Assembly: GCA_016784605.1 (NCBI GenBank)
Contig: JADHUI010000012.1
Coordinates: 1-64,000, forward strand
Source of the DNA: Fidelibacterota bacterium
GTDB taxonomy: Bacteria; Fidelibacterota; Marinisomatia; Marinisomatales; UBA1611
Direction of reading: 5' to 3'
Length of the DNA stretch: 64,000 bases
Shown: piece after piece, positions 19,161 through 29,267 of the stretch
Position numbering within the stretch: the first letter of the stretch is position 1
Layout: every line of letters begins with the position of its first letter
The notes under the pieces: generated by a model
Seen by the model: only the letters and a program-made list of their open reading frames with translations
What the model was told of the DNA's origin: nothing
Databases searched by the model: none
Position numbers and translations under genes: made by a program

Positions 19161-19916
19161 ATGTGTGATACGTGTGGATGTGGCAATCCTGATGAACATG
19201 CCACAATTCAAAAACCAAACGAACCTAAGCATAAGCATGAGCATCATGCCCACCAACACAATCACAGCCATAAAATTGATGTGCAAACGGATGTATTAGC
19301 AGAAAATAATCTTTTAGCTGAGCGAAATCGCGGATACTTTGATGGTAAAGAAATTATAGCACTCAATCTTGTCAGTTCACCCGGATCTGGGAAGACAACA
19401 CTTCTGGAAAAAACAATTGTCGCCATCAAACCAAATATAGATATTGCCGTCATTGAAGGCGATCAACAAACCATGCGAGATGCAGAAAGAATTGATAAAA
19501 CCGGCGTTCCCGTGGTTCAAGTTAATACAGGGACAGGATGCCATTTGGACGCACATATGATTCAACATGCTATTGAAGAATTAGATCTGAAAAATCAATC
19601 CATTTTATTTATTGAAAATGTGGGCAATTTAGTCTGTCCTGCTCTATTTGATCTGGGTGAAGCTATGAAAATAGTCATCATCAGCGTTACTGAAGGTGAA
19701 GATAAACCACAGAAATATCCCCATATGTTTGACGCTTCGGATATATGTATTATCAATAAAATCGACCTTCTGCCTTATGTGGATTTTGATGTAGAAAAAT
19801 GTAAGCAATATGCTTTGGAAGTGAATTATCAATTGAAATTCTTCGAACTCTCCGCTAAAACTGGCGATGGCTTAGATGCTTGGATTACATGGTTGAAACA
19901 GCAACAGAAATCCTAA
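19161..19916 (+). CDS. hypB: Hydrogenase maturation GTPase HypB
   Basis: 251 aa. The N-terminus has CDTCGCG (high-affinity metal site) followed by a His-rich run (HKHEHHAHQHNHSHK) that can store nickel. P-loop SSPGSGKTTLLEK, VIEGDQQT and NKIDLLPY mark the SIMIBI GTPase. It drives nickel insertion with HypA. The hypF start lies inside its 3' end in another frame. Confidence 0.95.
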   Translation: MCDTCGCGNPDEHATIQKPNEPKHKHEHHAHQHNHSHKIDVQTDVLAENNLLAERNRGYFDGKEIIALNLVSSPGSGKTTLLEKTIVAIKPNIDIAVIEGDQQTMRDAERIDKTGVPVVQVNTGTGCHLDAHMIQHAIEELDLKNQSILFIENVGNLVCPALFDLGEAMKIVIISVTEGEDKPQKYPHMFDASDICIINKIDLLPYVDFDVEKCKQYALEVNYQLKFFELSAKTGDGLDAWITWLKQQQKS

Positions 19917-22198
19917 CGAAAGATTCACCAAAGATTCTCCGAAAACGGTTTCGGATTAATGGAATCGTCCAGGGCGTCGGCTTCAGACCTTTTATTTATA
20001 ACCAGGCGAATCAATATAAACTTAAGGGCACCGTTTCAAATTCTGCAGATGGGGTCATAATTGAAGTGCAAGGTTTTGGGGAAAATATAGACAATTTCTC
20101 GAATGCTATAAGCAGTGAAGCTCCGCCAATTTCCTTGATATCCAATATCCAAACGAATGAAATTCCTTTGAAAAGTGAATCAAACTTTTCCATCGTTCAG
20201 TCGGAAAAAAACACGTCTATTTCTACGCTCATTTCACCTGATGTGGCTGTTTGTTCAGACTGTGTAGGTGAATTATTAAATCCTAATGACAGACGTTTTC
20301 TCTATCCTTTTATTAATTGCACAAACTGCGGCCCTCGATATACAATAATAGAAAATATTCCATACGACCGCCCTTTTACTTCCATGCGGCATTTTGAATT
20401 ATGTCCAGATTGCCATAATGAATACGATGATCCTAACAATAGACGATTCCACGCTCAACCGAATGCTTGCCCTGATTGTGGACCCCACGTTCAACTGCAT
20501 GATTCTGATGGATCCATAATATCTATCGATAATCCTATACAAGAAACAGTCAAACGCATTTATAATGGGAAAAATATTGCCATTAAAGGATTGGGTGGTT
20601 TCCATTTGGTTGTGGATGCAAGCAATTCCAAAGCAGTAAAGAATCTTCGAAAACGAAAACTCCGGGAAGAAAAACCTTTAGCCATTATGGTAAAATCAAT
20701 CGATGAAGCAAAAATATTTTGCCATATCAATCCGGATGAAGCAAAAGCTTTAAGCTCGATTCAAAGTCCAATTGTTTTACTTAAAAAACGACGAAATATT
20801 CCCATTATTGATGAAGTGGCGCCAAGGAATGACCGCATTGGTATCATGCTACCTTATACGCCTTTACATCACATTCTTTTTCATTATGGTGCTCCACATC
20901 TTATAATGACAAGTGCCAATTTAACTGAAGAACCTATTTGTATCGAAAATGAAGAAGCGTTTTCTCGGTTGAATGGAATTGCAGATTATTTCCTGACCCA
21001 CAATCGTGATATTTACATTCGGTCAGATGATTCTGTCGTAATCCATTTGAATGAAAAGATTCATCCCATTCGCAGGAGTCGTGGATTTGCTCCTAGTCCC
21101 ATATTTGTAAATTCAAAAGGACCCACCGTTTTGGCCGTTGGCGGTGAATTGAAAAATACAGTCTGTCTATTAAAGGATGAAAAAGCGTTTGTTAGTCAAC
21201 ATATTGGCGATTTAGAAAATATGGAAGCCTTTAACTTTTTCACACAAACAATAGATCATTTACAGCGGATTTTTGAGTCCAAACCAGAAAGTATTGCTTA
21301 TGATTTCCACCCAGAATATCTCTCTACAAAATGGGTGAAAGAACAAACGGATATTCCAACATTTGGCATTCAACACCATCATGCTCATTTGGCATCATGT
21401 ATGGCAGAAAATCATTTGAAAGATTCTGTGATTGGCATCATTATGGATGGAACTGGATATGGAACAGATGGAACTATTTGGGGCGGAGAAATATTAATCG
21501 GCGATTATTCAGGATTTCAACGGTTTGCCCATTTTGAGCCCATGCCGCTTCCTGGTGGTGATGCAGCCATCAAAGCACCTTGGCGAACTGCCGTTGCATA
21601 TTTGCAAAAAACTTTTGGTGAATTACCGGATTTACCCTTTATTGAAAATTTGAATTCATCCCCCATTGTGGAATTAATAGAAAAGAATGTGAATTGTCCA
21701 ATTACATCCAGTTGCGGGCGGTTATTCGATGCTGTTGCAGCTATGAGTGGAGGATTACAAACCATTCGATACGAAGGTCAAGCCGCTATAGAGTTTATGC
21801 AAAAATCAAATGATTTAGATGTTCAGCCGTTTGATTTTGACATTAAGCGAATAGATGATATTAGACACATGCTGATTTCACCCATTATTCGCAATGTTGT
21901 AAATGGAATTCAACATGGTGAACCGATCAATCAATTGAGCAATCGATTTCACAAAACACTTATAGATTTATTCGTTCATACCGTCAAAATCGCAAAAGAT
22001 GAAACGGGCATTTCAAACATCGTTTTAAGTGGTGGCGTTTTTCAGAACCATGTGCTTTTTGAAGGAATAATTCCGAAATTGCAATATGAAAATTTTAATG
22101 TATATACTCATAATAAAGTGCCCATGAATGATGGTGGTTTATCTCTAGGGCAAGCAATGATTACACGTAAACAATTAACAAAAGGTGATATAAAATAA
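19889..22198 (+). CDS. hypF: Carbamoyltransferase HypF
   Basis: 769 aa from ATG 19889, chosen over TTG 19880; it overlaps hypB by 28 bases. The N-terminal acylphosphatase domain has GIVQGVGFRPFIY. Two zinc fingers follow (CSDCVGE with CTNCGPR; CPDCHNEY with CPDCGP), then a YrdC-like domain (IKGLGGFHLVVDA) and a C-terminal Kae1-like domain (QHHHAHLASCMAE, GTGYGTDGTIWGGE). It makes the carbamoyl adenylate from which the CN ligands of the NiFe site are built, acting with HypE. Confidence 0.95.
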   Translation: MVETATEILTKDSPKILRKRFRINGIVQGVGFRPFIYNQANQYKLKGTVSNSADGVIIEVQGFGENIDNFSNAISSEAPPISLISNIQTNEIPLKSESNFSIVQSEKNTSISTLISPDVAVCSDCVGELLNPNDRRFLYPFINCTNCGPRYTIIENIPYDRPFTSMRHFELCPDCHNEYDDPNNRRFHAQPNACPDCGPHVQLHDSDGSIISIDNPIQETVKRIYNGKNIAIKGLGGFHLVVDASNSKAVKNLRKRKLREEKPLAIMVKSIDEAKIFCHINPDEAKALSSIQSPIVLLKKRRNIPIIDEVAPRNDRIGIMLPYTPLHHILFHYGAPHLIMTSANLTEEPICIENEEAFSRLNGIADYFLTHNRDIYIRSDDSVVIHLNEKIHPIRRSRGFAPSPIFVNSKGPTVLAVGGELKNTVCLLKDEKAFVSQHIGDLENMEAFNFFTQTIDHLQRIFESKPESIAYDFHPEYLSTKWVKEQTDIPTFGIQHHHAHLASCMAENHLKDSVIGIIMDGTGYGTDGTIWGGEILIGDYSGFQRFAHFEPMPLPGGDAAIKAPWRTAVAYLQKTFGELPDLPFIENLNSSPIVELIEKNVNCPITSSCGRLFDAVAAMSGGLQTIRYEGQAAIEFMQKSNDLDVQPFDFDIKRIDDIRHMLISPIIRNVVNGIQHGEPINQLSNRFHKTLIDLFVHTVKIAKDETGISNIVLSGGVFQNHVLFEGIIPKLQYENFNVYTHNKVPMNDGGLSLGQAMITRKQLTKGDIK

Positions 22199-22200
22199 TT

Positions 22201-22452
22201 ATGTGTTTAGCTATCCCCGGGAAAGTGACAGAAATATATTCTGAAAATGGCATTAAAATGGGAAAAATAGATTATAGTGGCACTATAAATACTGCATGCC
22301 TTGAATATCTCCCTGAAATCAAAGTGGGTCAATACACCCTTGTTCATGCTGGTTTTGCTCTGTCTATCTTAAATGATGATGAAGTTAAAAAATCTTTAGA
22401 TGCTTGGGAAGAGTTAGGCGAAATCATAAATGATATAGACAATAAATCATGA
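22201..22452 (+). CDS. hypC: Hydrogenase assembly chaperone HypC
   Basis: 83 aa beginning MCLAIPGKV, the invariant HypC/HupF start in which Cys2 holds the Fe(CN)2CO unit. It also has HAGFALSIL. It carries the Fe moiety between HypD and the large subunit. Two bases separate it from hypF, and it overlaps hypD by 4. Confidence 0.95.
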   Translation: MCLAIPGKVTEIYSENGIKMGKIDYSGTINTACLEYLPEIKVGQYTLVHAGFALSILNDDEVKKSLDAWEELGEIINDIDNKS

Positions 22453-23540
22453 AATATCTTGATGAATTTCGAGATCCTATTTTAGCCAAGAAAATCCTAG
22501 CTGAAATTCACAAGACGGTGACAAAACCATGGGTGATAATGGAGATTTGCGGTGGGCAAACTCATTCTATTATTCGAAATGGCATTGATCAAGTTTTACC
22601 GAAAGAAATTGAATTGGTTCATGGTCCTGGTTGTCCTGTATGTGTAACGCCACTTGAAATTATTGATAAAGCCATCGCCATCGCCGGAAAGCCAAACGTG
22701 ATTTTTACCAGTTTTGGGGATATGCTTCGAGTTCCCGGGAGCAAGAAAGATTTATTCATGGTCAAATCTGAAGGAGGAGATGTTCGAACCGTTTACTCTC
22801 CTTTGGAAGCATTAACTATTGCCAAAAATAATCCAAAAAAAGAAGTGGTATTTTTTGCTGTGGGTTTTGAAACCACTGCTCCGGGGAATGCTATGGCCAT
22901 ACACCAAGCAGCCAAAGAAGGTATTGCAAATTTCAGCGAATTGGTCAGCCATGTGTTGGTTCCACCGGCTATGGAAGCATTACTATCTTCTCCTGAAAAC
23001 CGTGTTCAAGGTTATTTGGCAGCCGGGCATGTTTGCACGATTATGGGTTGGGAAGAATATGACCCAATTGCAGAAAAATATCAAGTGCCTATTGTTCCAA
23101 CCGGATTCGAGCCAGTGGATGTTTTAGAAGGAATACTTCTAGTCGTTAAACAACTTGAAGAAGGACGATATGAAGTAGAAAATCAATATCTGCGATCGGT
23201 AAAACGAGAGGGAAATCAGCCTGCACAAGAATTAATTTCAAAAATATATAAAATTACAGATAGGAAGTGGCGCGGAATAGGTGAAATACCCCAAAGCGGT
23301 TTATCTATTCGAGAACAATATAGTGCTTATGATGCAAATCTTAAATTTTCTGTTGAAGATATTCAAACAAATGAACCTGAATTATGCATTAGTGGAGTCA
23401 TTCTGCAGGGATTAAAAAAGCCAAACGAATGTCCCGCATTTGGAAAAGAATGCACGCCCACAACACCATTAGGGGCAACCATGGTTTCCAGTGAGGGGGC
23501 ATGTGCGGCATATTATAAATATCAAAGAATGGGAAAGTGA
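22449..23540 (+). CDS. hypD: Hydrogenase iron-cofactor assembly protein HypD
   Basis: 363 aa. Conserved motifs are [30 protein letters not shown] and GHVCTIMG, with C-terminal cluster Cys residues ([20 protein letters not shown]). HypD binds a 4Fe-4S cluster and assembles Fe(CN)2CO with HypC and HypE. The 72-base gap to hypE is the longest within the hyp run and shows no terminator. Confidence 0.95.
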   Translation: MKYLDEFRDPILAKKILAEIHKTVTKPWVIMEICGGQTHSIIRNGIDQVLPKEIELVHGPGCPVCVTPLEIIDKAIAIAGKPNVIFTSFGDMLRVPGSKKDLFMVKSEGGDVRTVYSPLEALTIAKNNPKKEVVFFAVGFETTAPGNAMAIHQAAKEGIANFSELVSHVLVPPAMEALLSSPENRVQGYLAAGHVCTIMGWEEYDPIAEKYQVPIVPTGFEPVDVLEGILLVVKQLEEGRYEVENQYLRSVKREGNQPAQELISKIYKITDRKWRGIGEIPQSGLSIREQYSAYDANLKFSVEDIQTNEPELCISGVILQGLKKPNECPAFGKECTPTTPLGATMVSSEGACAAYYKYQRMGK

Positions 23541-23612
23541 AAAATAAATCTCCAAGAAAAAACTTTGCAGAAGATTGAAACTTTCGAAAAGCAATAATGG
23601 GTTTTAAGAAAT

Positions 23613-24659
23613 ATGAAAATTGAAAATTTATCATGTCCTCTGCCAATTATGGATCACAAGACCATTCAGCTGGCACACGGCGCAGGAGGCCAATTATCCA
23701 ACGATTTAATTGATACATTATTCCTACCTCGGTTTTCCAATAAAACATTGAATGCTATGGAGGACCAAGCTGTTTTGGATTTCCCGGGAAAACGTTTATC
23801 TTTTTCTACGGATACTTTTGTGGTGGATCCTATTTTCTTCCCGGGGGGAAATATTGGAGAATTAGCGATCAATGGAACAGTGAATGATGTCGCCATGTGC
23901 GGAGCCAAACCCCTATTTCTAAGTGTGGCATTTATTCTGGAGGAAGGCTTACCTATGGAAGACCTTCACCAAATCTTGATTAGCATGGAAATTGCCGCTA
24001 AAAAAGCAGGCGTTACCATTGTCACTGGAGATACAAAAGTTGTTAATAAAGGAAGTTGTGATAAAATATTTATCAATACTACAGGCATTGGCGTTTTAGA
24101 GTCTGATTTAAATATTGCTTCTAGCCAAATCAAAATGGGTGATAAAATTATTTTATCTGGAACATTAGCTGATCATGGAATGGCTGTTATGACAAGTAGA
24201 GACGGCCTCTCATTTCAATCAAGAGTAAAAAGTGATACGGCAGCGTTAAATGGGTTGATTGATTCTATGCTAAAAGGAAGCAATAATATCCATGCATTAA
24301 GAGACCCAACCCGAGGCGGAGTGGCGACTACGCTCAATGAATTCGCACGTTCATCCAACTTGGGTATATCTTTGATTGAAGAGAATATCCCAGTTAAATC
24401 AGATGTAAAAGGTGCCTGCGAAATTCTTGGGATTGATCCATTATATGTTGCCAATGAAGGAAAACTTATTGCTGTTGTTTCTAATGAAGATGCCCCTAAT
24501 ATTCTTGATGCAATGAAAAACCATCCGTTAGGGAAAGACGCTGTCATCATTGGAGAAGTTGTATCCAATCATCCCGGCATGGTAACGATGAAAACGGGTC
24601 TTGGAGCAAATCGAATTGTAGATATGCCAATCGGAGAACAGCTCCCACGTATATGTTAA
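23613..24659 (+). CDS. hypE: Hydrogenase maturation protein HypE
   Basis: 348 aa. The glycine-rich motif is LAHGAGGQLS, with FSTDTFVVDP, NGTVNDVAMCGA and RDPTRGGVATTLNEFA as in the PurM/SelD-like fold. It ends PRIC, whose C-terminal Cys is the thiocyanate-forming residue. The start could also be ATG 23649. It completes the hypABFCDE set, so nothing essential for NiFe maturation is missing here. Confidence 0.95.
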   Translation: MKIENLSCPLPIMDHKTIQLAHGAGGQLSNDLIDTLFLPRFSNKTLNAMEDQAVLDFPGKRLSFSTDTFVVDPIFFPGGNIGELAINGTVNDVAMCGAKPLFLSVAFILEEGLPMEDLHQILISMEIAAKKAGVTIVTGDTKVVNKGSCDKIFINTTGIGVLESDLNIASSQIKMGDKIILSGTLADHGMAVMTSRDGLSFQSRVKSDTAALNGLIDSMLKGSNNIHALRDPTRGGVATTLNEFARSSNLGISLIEENIPVKSDVKGACEILGIDPLYVANEGKLIAVVSNEDAPNILDAMKNHPLGKDAVIIGEVVSNHPGMVTMKTGLGANRIVDMPIGEQLPRIC

Positions 24660-24669
24660 GTTTGCTCTC

Positions 24670-25233
24670 TTAAGCTTTGGTATAAGCGCTCTTCAACCAG
24701 CCTTTTAATTCAGTATCAATATCGTTCATTGAGTATATTTCTACATGATGTGTCATCATTCCACTGAATTGTTTTCCCGACTTAAGTCTTTCTGTTTCAG
24801 TTTCTCCTTTTAAAATAAGTCCAACATCTAATCGCGTTTTGGTGGATGCTTTAAATATAGCAAATTGTTTTGACCTGCGAATGGATACATAAGATTTTCT
24901 TGGAGATACATCTACATCGTTTCCAAATGATTGAACAACAGAAACTAATTTATCATACATAGGCCTTAAGCTATTTTTGGGACCAGTATATTGATTTTTG
25001 ACCCACTCTTCAGGCGATTCACTTTTTTCAGTCGTTTCCCTGAATTTAAAGGCAATTAAATTTGCATACCCATGGGTAATATTGTGATTAGTTTTTAAAT
25101 ATTTTATAATTGAATTGTGTTTCAATTCGCCGCTCGATTGAACAACTTTAAGCCAATGCGATAATTCATGCCCGGTTTTTTCTGATAGATTCCCAACCAT
25201 TTTATCCATCATTTCTTGTGGTGATGCCATCAT
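24670..25233 (-). CDS. DUF4287/DUF5655-type protein
   Basis: 187 aa. AAGGAGAGG lies just upstream of the double ATG (25233 or 25230). The N-terminal part (MVGNLSEKTGHELSHWLKVV) resembles the small helical DUF4287, and the C-terminal half (FAIFKASTKTRLDVGLILKG) resembles DUF5655. These domains are widespread, soluble and of unknown function. It converges on hypE with 10 bases between stops and has no operon partner. The domain names are from memory of the families. Confidence 0.6.
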   Translation of the reverse strand: MMASPQEMMDKMVGNLSEKTGHELSHWLKVVQSSGELKHNSIIKYLKTNHNITHGYANLIAFKFRETTEKSESPEEWVKNQYTGPKNSLRPMYDKLVSVVQSFGNDVDVSPRKSYVSIRRSKQFAIFKASTKTRLDVGLILKGETETERLKSGKQFSGMMTHHVEIYSMNDIDTELKGWLKSAYTKA

Positions 25234-25384
25234 GTTTCCTCTCCTTGATTACATTATCATTTCTAGAAAAGTTACTTTATTTAGGAAAGATTTTCATCAT
25301 TTATCTATCGACTAAATGTCACCATACGGACAGTTCATTATAGCCATGATGGATATTTTCAATCAACCTAAACGGAGAAGTTTC

Positions 25385-27385
25385 ATGAAAAACATTGTAA
25401 AATTATTCCTTTTTGGATTTCTACTTCAATTTTCACACGGAAAAAACCTTGAAATTGTTTCTTCCACATCATTGTCTAATTTTGAACTATTAGATGTTCA
25501 TATTACTGGTAGTCATGCTTTCATCCCAGGCGGGTTGGGAGGATTAAATATTGTCAATATTTCTCAACCGGATAATATTTCTGTGATAGGCGATTTTTAT
25601 GCAGTCGGTTGTGACTATGGGCGTATCTATTCATGGGTGACGCGTGGGAATTATGCCTATGGGAATGGACGAGAATGTGGCGTACATATTGCCAATATAT
25701 CTAATCTAAGTGATCCAACCCATGTAGGTGTTTACGGAGCTGTCAATACACGATATGAGCATGCATCCATTCAAGAGAATACGCTCTTTTTTTCAACACA
25801 CCAAATGGGAGTGGATGTTGTATCTGCAGAAGATCCAATTCACCTAACTCGTAAAAGTATCATTCAAACACAGAATGCCTGGGCAACGTATCCTGAAGAG
25901 GATTTCTTATATATTGCTGATGGAATGAGTGGTTTAATAATCGCGAATATTTCTGATCTTGAAAATCCGTACATCATTTCTGAAATACCCACAAGTGGAT
26001 CAGCAAAAGATTTGGTTAAAAAAGGAAATTATCTTTTCATGGCTGTGGGAGCGGATGGGGTCGATATGTTTGATGTTTCCAACCCAGAATCTCCTTTGTT
26101 ATTATCAAATTATAATACTTCAGGGTTTGCTACACGCGTTGATGCCAATGATTCTCTTGTTGTTGTCGCTGACTGGGACGATATAGAAGTTTTAGGATAT
26201 GAATCAGGTGAACTCATTTTAAAAGGATATAAAAATACCGGAGGGCGTGTTATGGCAACTGCTATGATAAATAATACAATTTTTTCTGCAGAATGGGCGC
26301 ATTTATCCGTTTTTGAATATAAATCAATTACTGGAGCAGACATGGATATTTCATCCCATCGAGTGGATTTTCCAAGAGTTGGATTAAATGAATCATTGAC
26401 GCTTAATTTTTCCATAGAAAATAATGGAAGTATTCCTCTCGTTATTAATCCTTCAGTATCAAGCAATTCAAACTTTTCTTATGCTTTGGATTATCTGGAA
26501 ATCTATCCGGGTGAATCTAGCCAAGTTCATATCACCTATTCTCCTGAATCATCAAATTGGACAGAAAATATCCTGCTAGAAACGAATGATTACGATGAAA
26601 GTGAATTAACAATTTTCGTCAGGGGGAATTACCCTTACGGCCCTATGCCAGGTGATCCTGCGCCAAATTTTGAATTAGCCAGCGTAAATGAATATGGCCA
26701 TATTTCGAAAAGTGATTTAATGGGATCGCCCACAGTACTCGCCTTTTTTACAGCTTGGTGACCTGTCTGTGCTCCGGAGTTTTCGGACATTGAAATTTCT
26801 ATTTGGCAAGAATACCACGATCGAGGTTTACAAGTGATTGGCATTTCAAATGAACCGCTTGCGGTCATTGAAGATTTTATCGAAGACCAAGGAATTACAT
26901 TCCCTGTCTTACGTGATGATGCTGGCGTTTATAGCCAATTTAATATCCCGGGAAGTCAGAGCCCGTTTCCTCGAGATTATATAATGGATGCTGAAGGAAT
27001 CATTCGCTTAGCTAAAACTGAATATGACCCAGGAGCTATGATTAATATTATTGAAGGACTCTTGGATGAAACCGTTTCAAGTGAAATAGACTTTCCACTT
27101 CCAAACGGGATTAAACTTCTTTCAAATTATCCTAATCCATTCAATCCATCCACAACCATTCAATTTGAAATTGGTTTTACTGATGTAGTGACATTGGATA
27201 TCATAGATTCAATGGGGAGAATCATTCAAACACTCATCCGCGAAAAACAAATTAAGAAAGGGAAACATCAAATTTTATTTCCCGGGCTTGACTCTCAGGG
27301 TAAGCCATTATCTTCTGGTGTGTATTTAGTTCAGCTAAATGCAGGAAAACATTTTGTTACCCAAAAAATAGTCTTAATGAAATGA
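25385..27385 (+). CDS. Secreted LVIVD-propeller / thioredoxin-fold protein with in-frame TGA read as selenocysteine, T9SS cargo
   Basis: 666 aa if TGA 26759-26761 is read through as residue 459. ATG 25385 has a GGAG-type site upstream and a signal peptide (NIVKLFLFGFLLQFSHG). Residues about 30-320 are LVIVD propeller repeats (GGLNIVNIS, GLIIANISDLENP, GVDMFDVSNPES). An Ig-like HYDIN/ASPM-type domain spans about 325-425. A TlpA/AhpC fold at about 430-560 reads FFTAW-TGA-PVCAPEF, where relatives have WCxxC. The T9SS domain starts at about 577 (NYPNPFNPST). The frame stays open and domain-coherent for 208 codons after the TGA, ending in a normal TGA. A secreted selenoprotein is the best reading; a nonsense mutation is the alternative. 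Confidence 0.75.
26773..26787 (+). promoter_or_regulatory. Candidate bacterial SECIS hairpin after TGA 26759
   Basis: UCCG (26773-26776) pairs with CGGA (26784-26787) around a 7-nt loop, GAGUUUU. The loop begins 16 nt after the TGA and its first base is G, within the published loose bacterial SECIS criteria. An alternative stem GUCUG/CGGAC (26765-26769 with 26784-26788) also exists. The stem is short and could arise by chance. Confidence 0.45.
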
Positions 27386-27389
27386 TGTG

Positions 27390-28205
27390 ATGAGGCAAAT
27401 ATTAATACTAATCTATCTATTTCTCCATATCGGGTTTTCCCAAGAATACCAGGTTGGCGACCAACTGACGCTTGAACATCAGAATAGTCCCTTGCCTACA
27501 TGCGCAAATTCTGAAGGAGAAATATTTCTTAGAGATTATAATGGAAATTTAAATGGTGGGCAATACTTCGTAACAATGATAAATACGTTTACATCCTGGT
27601 GCACGTATTGCCAACAAGAAATCCCTCCTGTCAATCAATTATATGAAGAGCAATTTGAGAATGGATTTCGCGTAATTTCATTTGGGCGACAATGGTATGC
27701 CCCTTATAGCTGTGATGAATGGGCAGGTTTGGGTGCAACTTATCCCTTAATTGACGATGATTCTCTCATGGCTTGGTCTTGGTTTGGCCTTGGATATGTT
27801 CCGCAAAATATTATATTAGATCATAACATGGTGGTTCGCTATTCTGCTGTTGGTTACAATCACTCGGAAGTCGAAAGTTTGGTGGTGCAGTACTTGAATG
27901 AACTTCCTTCTGTCTCAACCGCTTCTAAAAATAATCTACCTGAAAGAATCAACATATCTCCAATATTTCCCAACCCATTTAATCCGGTAGCCTCCTTGCA
28001 ATTAAACCTGCATAAAAGAACAGATGTACAATTGATTGTTAGAGATATTTCTGGGAAAAAAGTCGATTCAAACCTGTATGAAAATATGGCGTCGGGTAGC
28101 CATACTATTCGATGGAATTCTGGATATCATTCTTCCGGTATTTATTTCTTCGAAATTTCTATGGAGAATGCATCTCAAATTAGAAAAGGAATCCTAATAA
28201 AATAA
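27390..28205 (+). CDS. Secreted thioredoxin-like (TlpA/AhpC) protein with T9SS sorting domain
   Basis: 271 aa from ATG 27390, 4 bases after the previous stop; a GTG at 27387 is less likely. It has a signal peptide (ILILIYLFLHIGFSQ). A thioredoxin fold carries TSWCTYCQQEIPP with C71 and C74, the normal Cys version of the motif that carries TGA in the gene before. A sorting-like domain starts FPNPFNPVASLQLN and ends RKGILIK. Probably an extracellular or surface thiol oxidoreductase working with its neighbour. Confidence 0.8.
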   Translation: MRQILILIYLFLHIGFSQEYQVGDQLTLEHQNSPLPTCANSEGEIFLRDYNGNLNGGQYFVTMINTFTSWCTYCQQEIPPVNQLYEEQFENGFRVISFGRQWYAPYSCDEWAGLGATYPLIDDDSLMAWSWFGLGYVPQNIILDHNMVVRYSAVGYNHSEVESLVVQYLNELPSVSTASKNNLPERINISPIFPNPFNPVASLQLNLHKRTDVQLIVRDISGKKVDSNLYENMASGSHTIRWNSGYHSSGIYFFEISMENASQIRKGILIK

Positions 28206-28238
28206 TCATTCAATGCTTAAGTCTTATAGGAGACAATC

Positions 28239-29267
28239 ATGAAAATATTACTCTTACTATTACTCATATTATTTGGCGCATGCAAAGAAGATGATTTGTT
28301 AGCTTCAGATATTGATTTACAAGATTGCTTGGTCGATGACAATTATATTCGCCAAGGGTGCTTTGCCGGGAAAGATTGTATCCCAAGTTTGGAACATCCG
28401 AATACATCAACCGTTGGCGGAAATAGCCTTGAATTCCTTGATGACAATGATCTGGTTGTGGGAATTTGGGATGGAGAACAATATATGGCATTTCCACACT
28501 CTATTTTAGACTGGCATGAAATAATTAACGAAGATGGATATAGTATTTCCTATTGCCCCCTCACAGGAAGTGCTTTGCATATTGAGACGGAAAGTGCTTT
28601 TGGGGTTTCTGGACTCTTATACAATAGCAATTTAATTATGTATGATCGAGAGTCAGAAAGTCATTGGCCACAAATGTTTCTAAAATCTGCAGAAGGATCT
28701 CGTCAAGGAGATCAACTAAAACTCAAATCAATGATTGAAATGAATTGGGGTACATGGAAAAACTTATTCCCTGATTCCAAGGTCGTCAATTCAAATACTG
28801 GCTATTCCAGGAATTACGATGGCTACCCTTATGGGCAATATCGAACCTGTAATTCTCAAGAATGTGGAGATTATATCTTTTTTCCGATTCCGCCTGTGGA
28901 TGATCGTTTGCCAGCAAAAACACGCGTTATATCCATTATTTCTGAATATACTCAAAAAGCGTATCCCATCAATAATTTTGAAGAACCCACCATCTTGAAT
29001 GAAACAATTGATGGTCTCTTTTTTGCTGTCATACTATCAAGTAATGAAAAAACAGGAGTTGCGTATCAAACCTCATCCGCTTTATCTATTTCAGAATGGG
29101 ATATAGAAAACGGAAACATCATTCTTGAAGATGATGATGGAAATCGATGGAATATTCTTGGGAAATCCATAGATGGAACTTCAAATAATCTTATCCCCGC
29201 AAATGCCTTTATTTCATATTGGTTTTCCCAGGCAGCTTTTTATCCGGATACTGAAATACAGTTATGA
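28239..29267 (+). CDS. DUF3179 lipoprotein
   Basis: 342 aa. GGAG precedes ATG 28239. A lipoprotein signal ends LILFGAC at about Cys15. The DUF3179 signature is clear (SYCPLTGSALHIE, GLLYNSNLIMYDRESESHWPQM). The family occurs in envelopes of marine and FCB bacteria, with no established activity. It contains several Cys residues (DCLVDD, QGCFAGKDC), plausible given two thiol oxidoreductases upstream. It overlaps the next gene by 4 bases. Confidence 0.75.
   Translation: MKILLLLLLILFGACKEDDLLASDIDLQDCLVDDNYIRQGCFAGKDCIPSLEHPNTSTVGGNSLEFLDDNDLVVGIWDGEQYMAFPHSILDWHEIINEDGYSISYCPLTGSALHIETESAFGVSGLLYNSNLIMYDRESESHWPQMFLKSAEGSRQGDQLKLKSMIEMNWGTWKNLFPDSKVVNSNTGYSRNYDGYPYGQYRTCNSQECGDYIFFPIPPVDDRLPAKTRVISIISEYTQKAYPINNFEEPTILNETIDGLFFAVILSSNEKTGVAYQTSSALSISEWDIENGNIILEDDDGNRWNILGKSIDGTSNNLIPANAFISYWFSQAAFYPDTEIQL

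Noticed and set aside
26759-26761. Genome-wide reassignment of UGA to an amino acid
   Set aside because: Several complete genes here end with TGA at the expected C-terminus (hydB, the receiver gene, the 16951 kinase, hypD, and the Sec candidate itself), so TGA is a normal stop.
26834-27385. Separate 183-aa gene starting after the TGA
   Set aside because: It would start in the middle of a thioredoxin fold with no ribosome site or signal peptide, in exact frame with the upstream part; the full-length read is more coherent.
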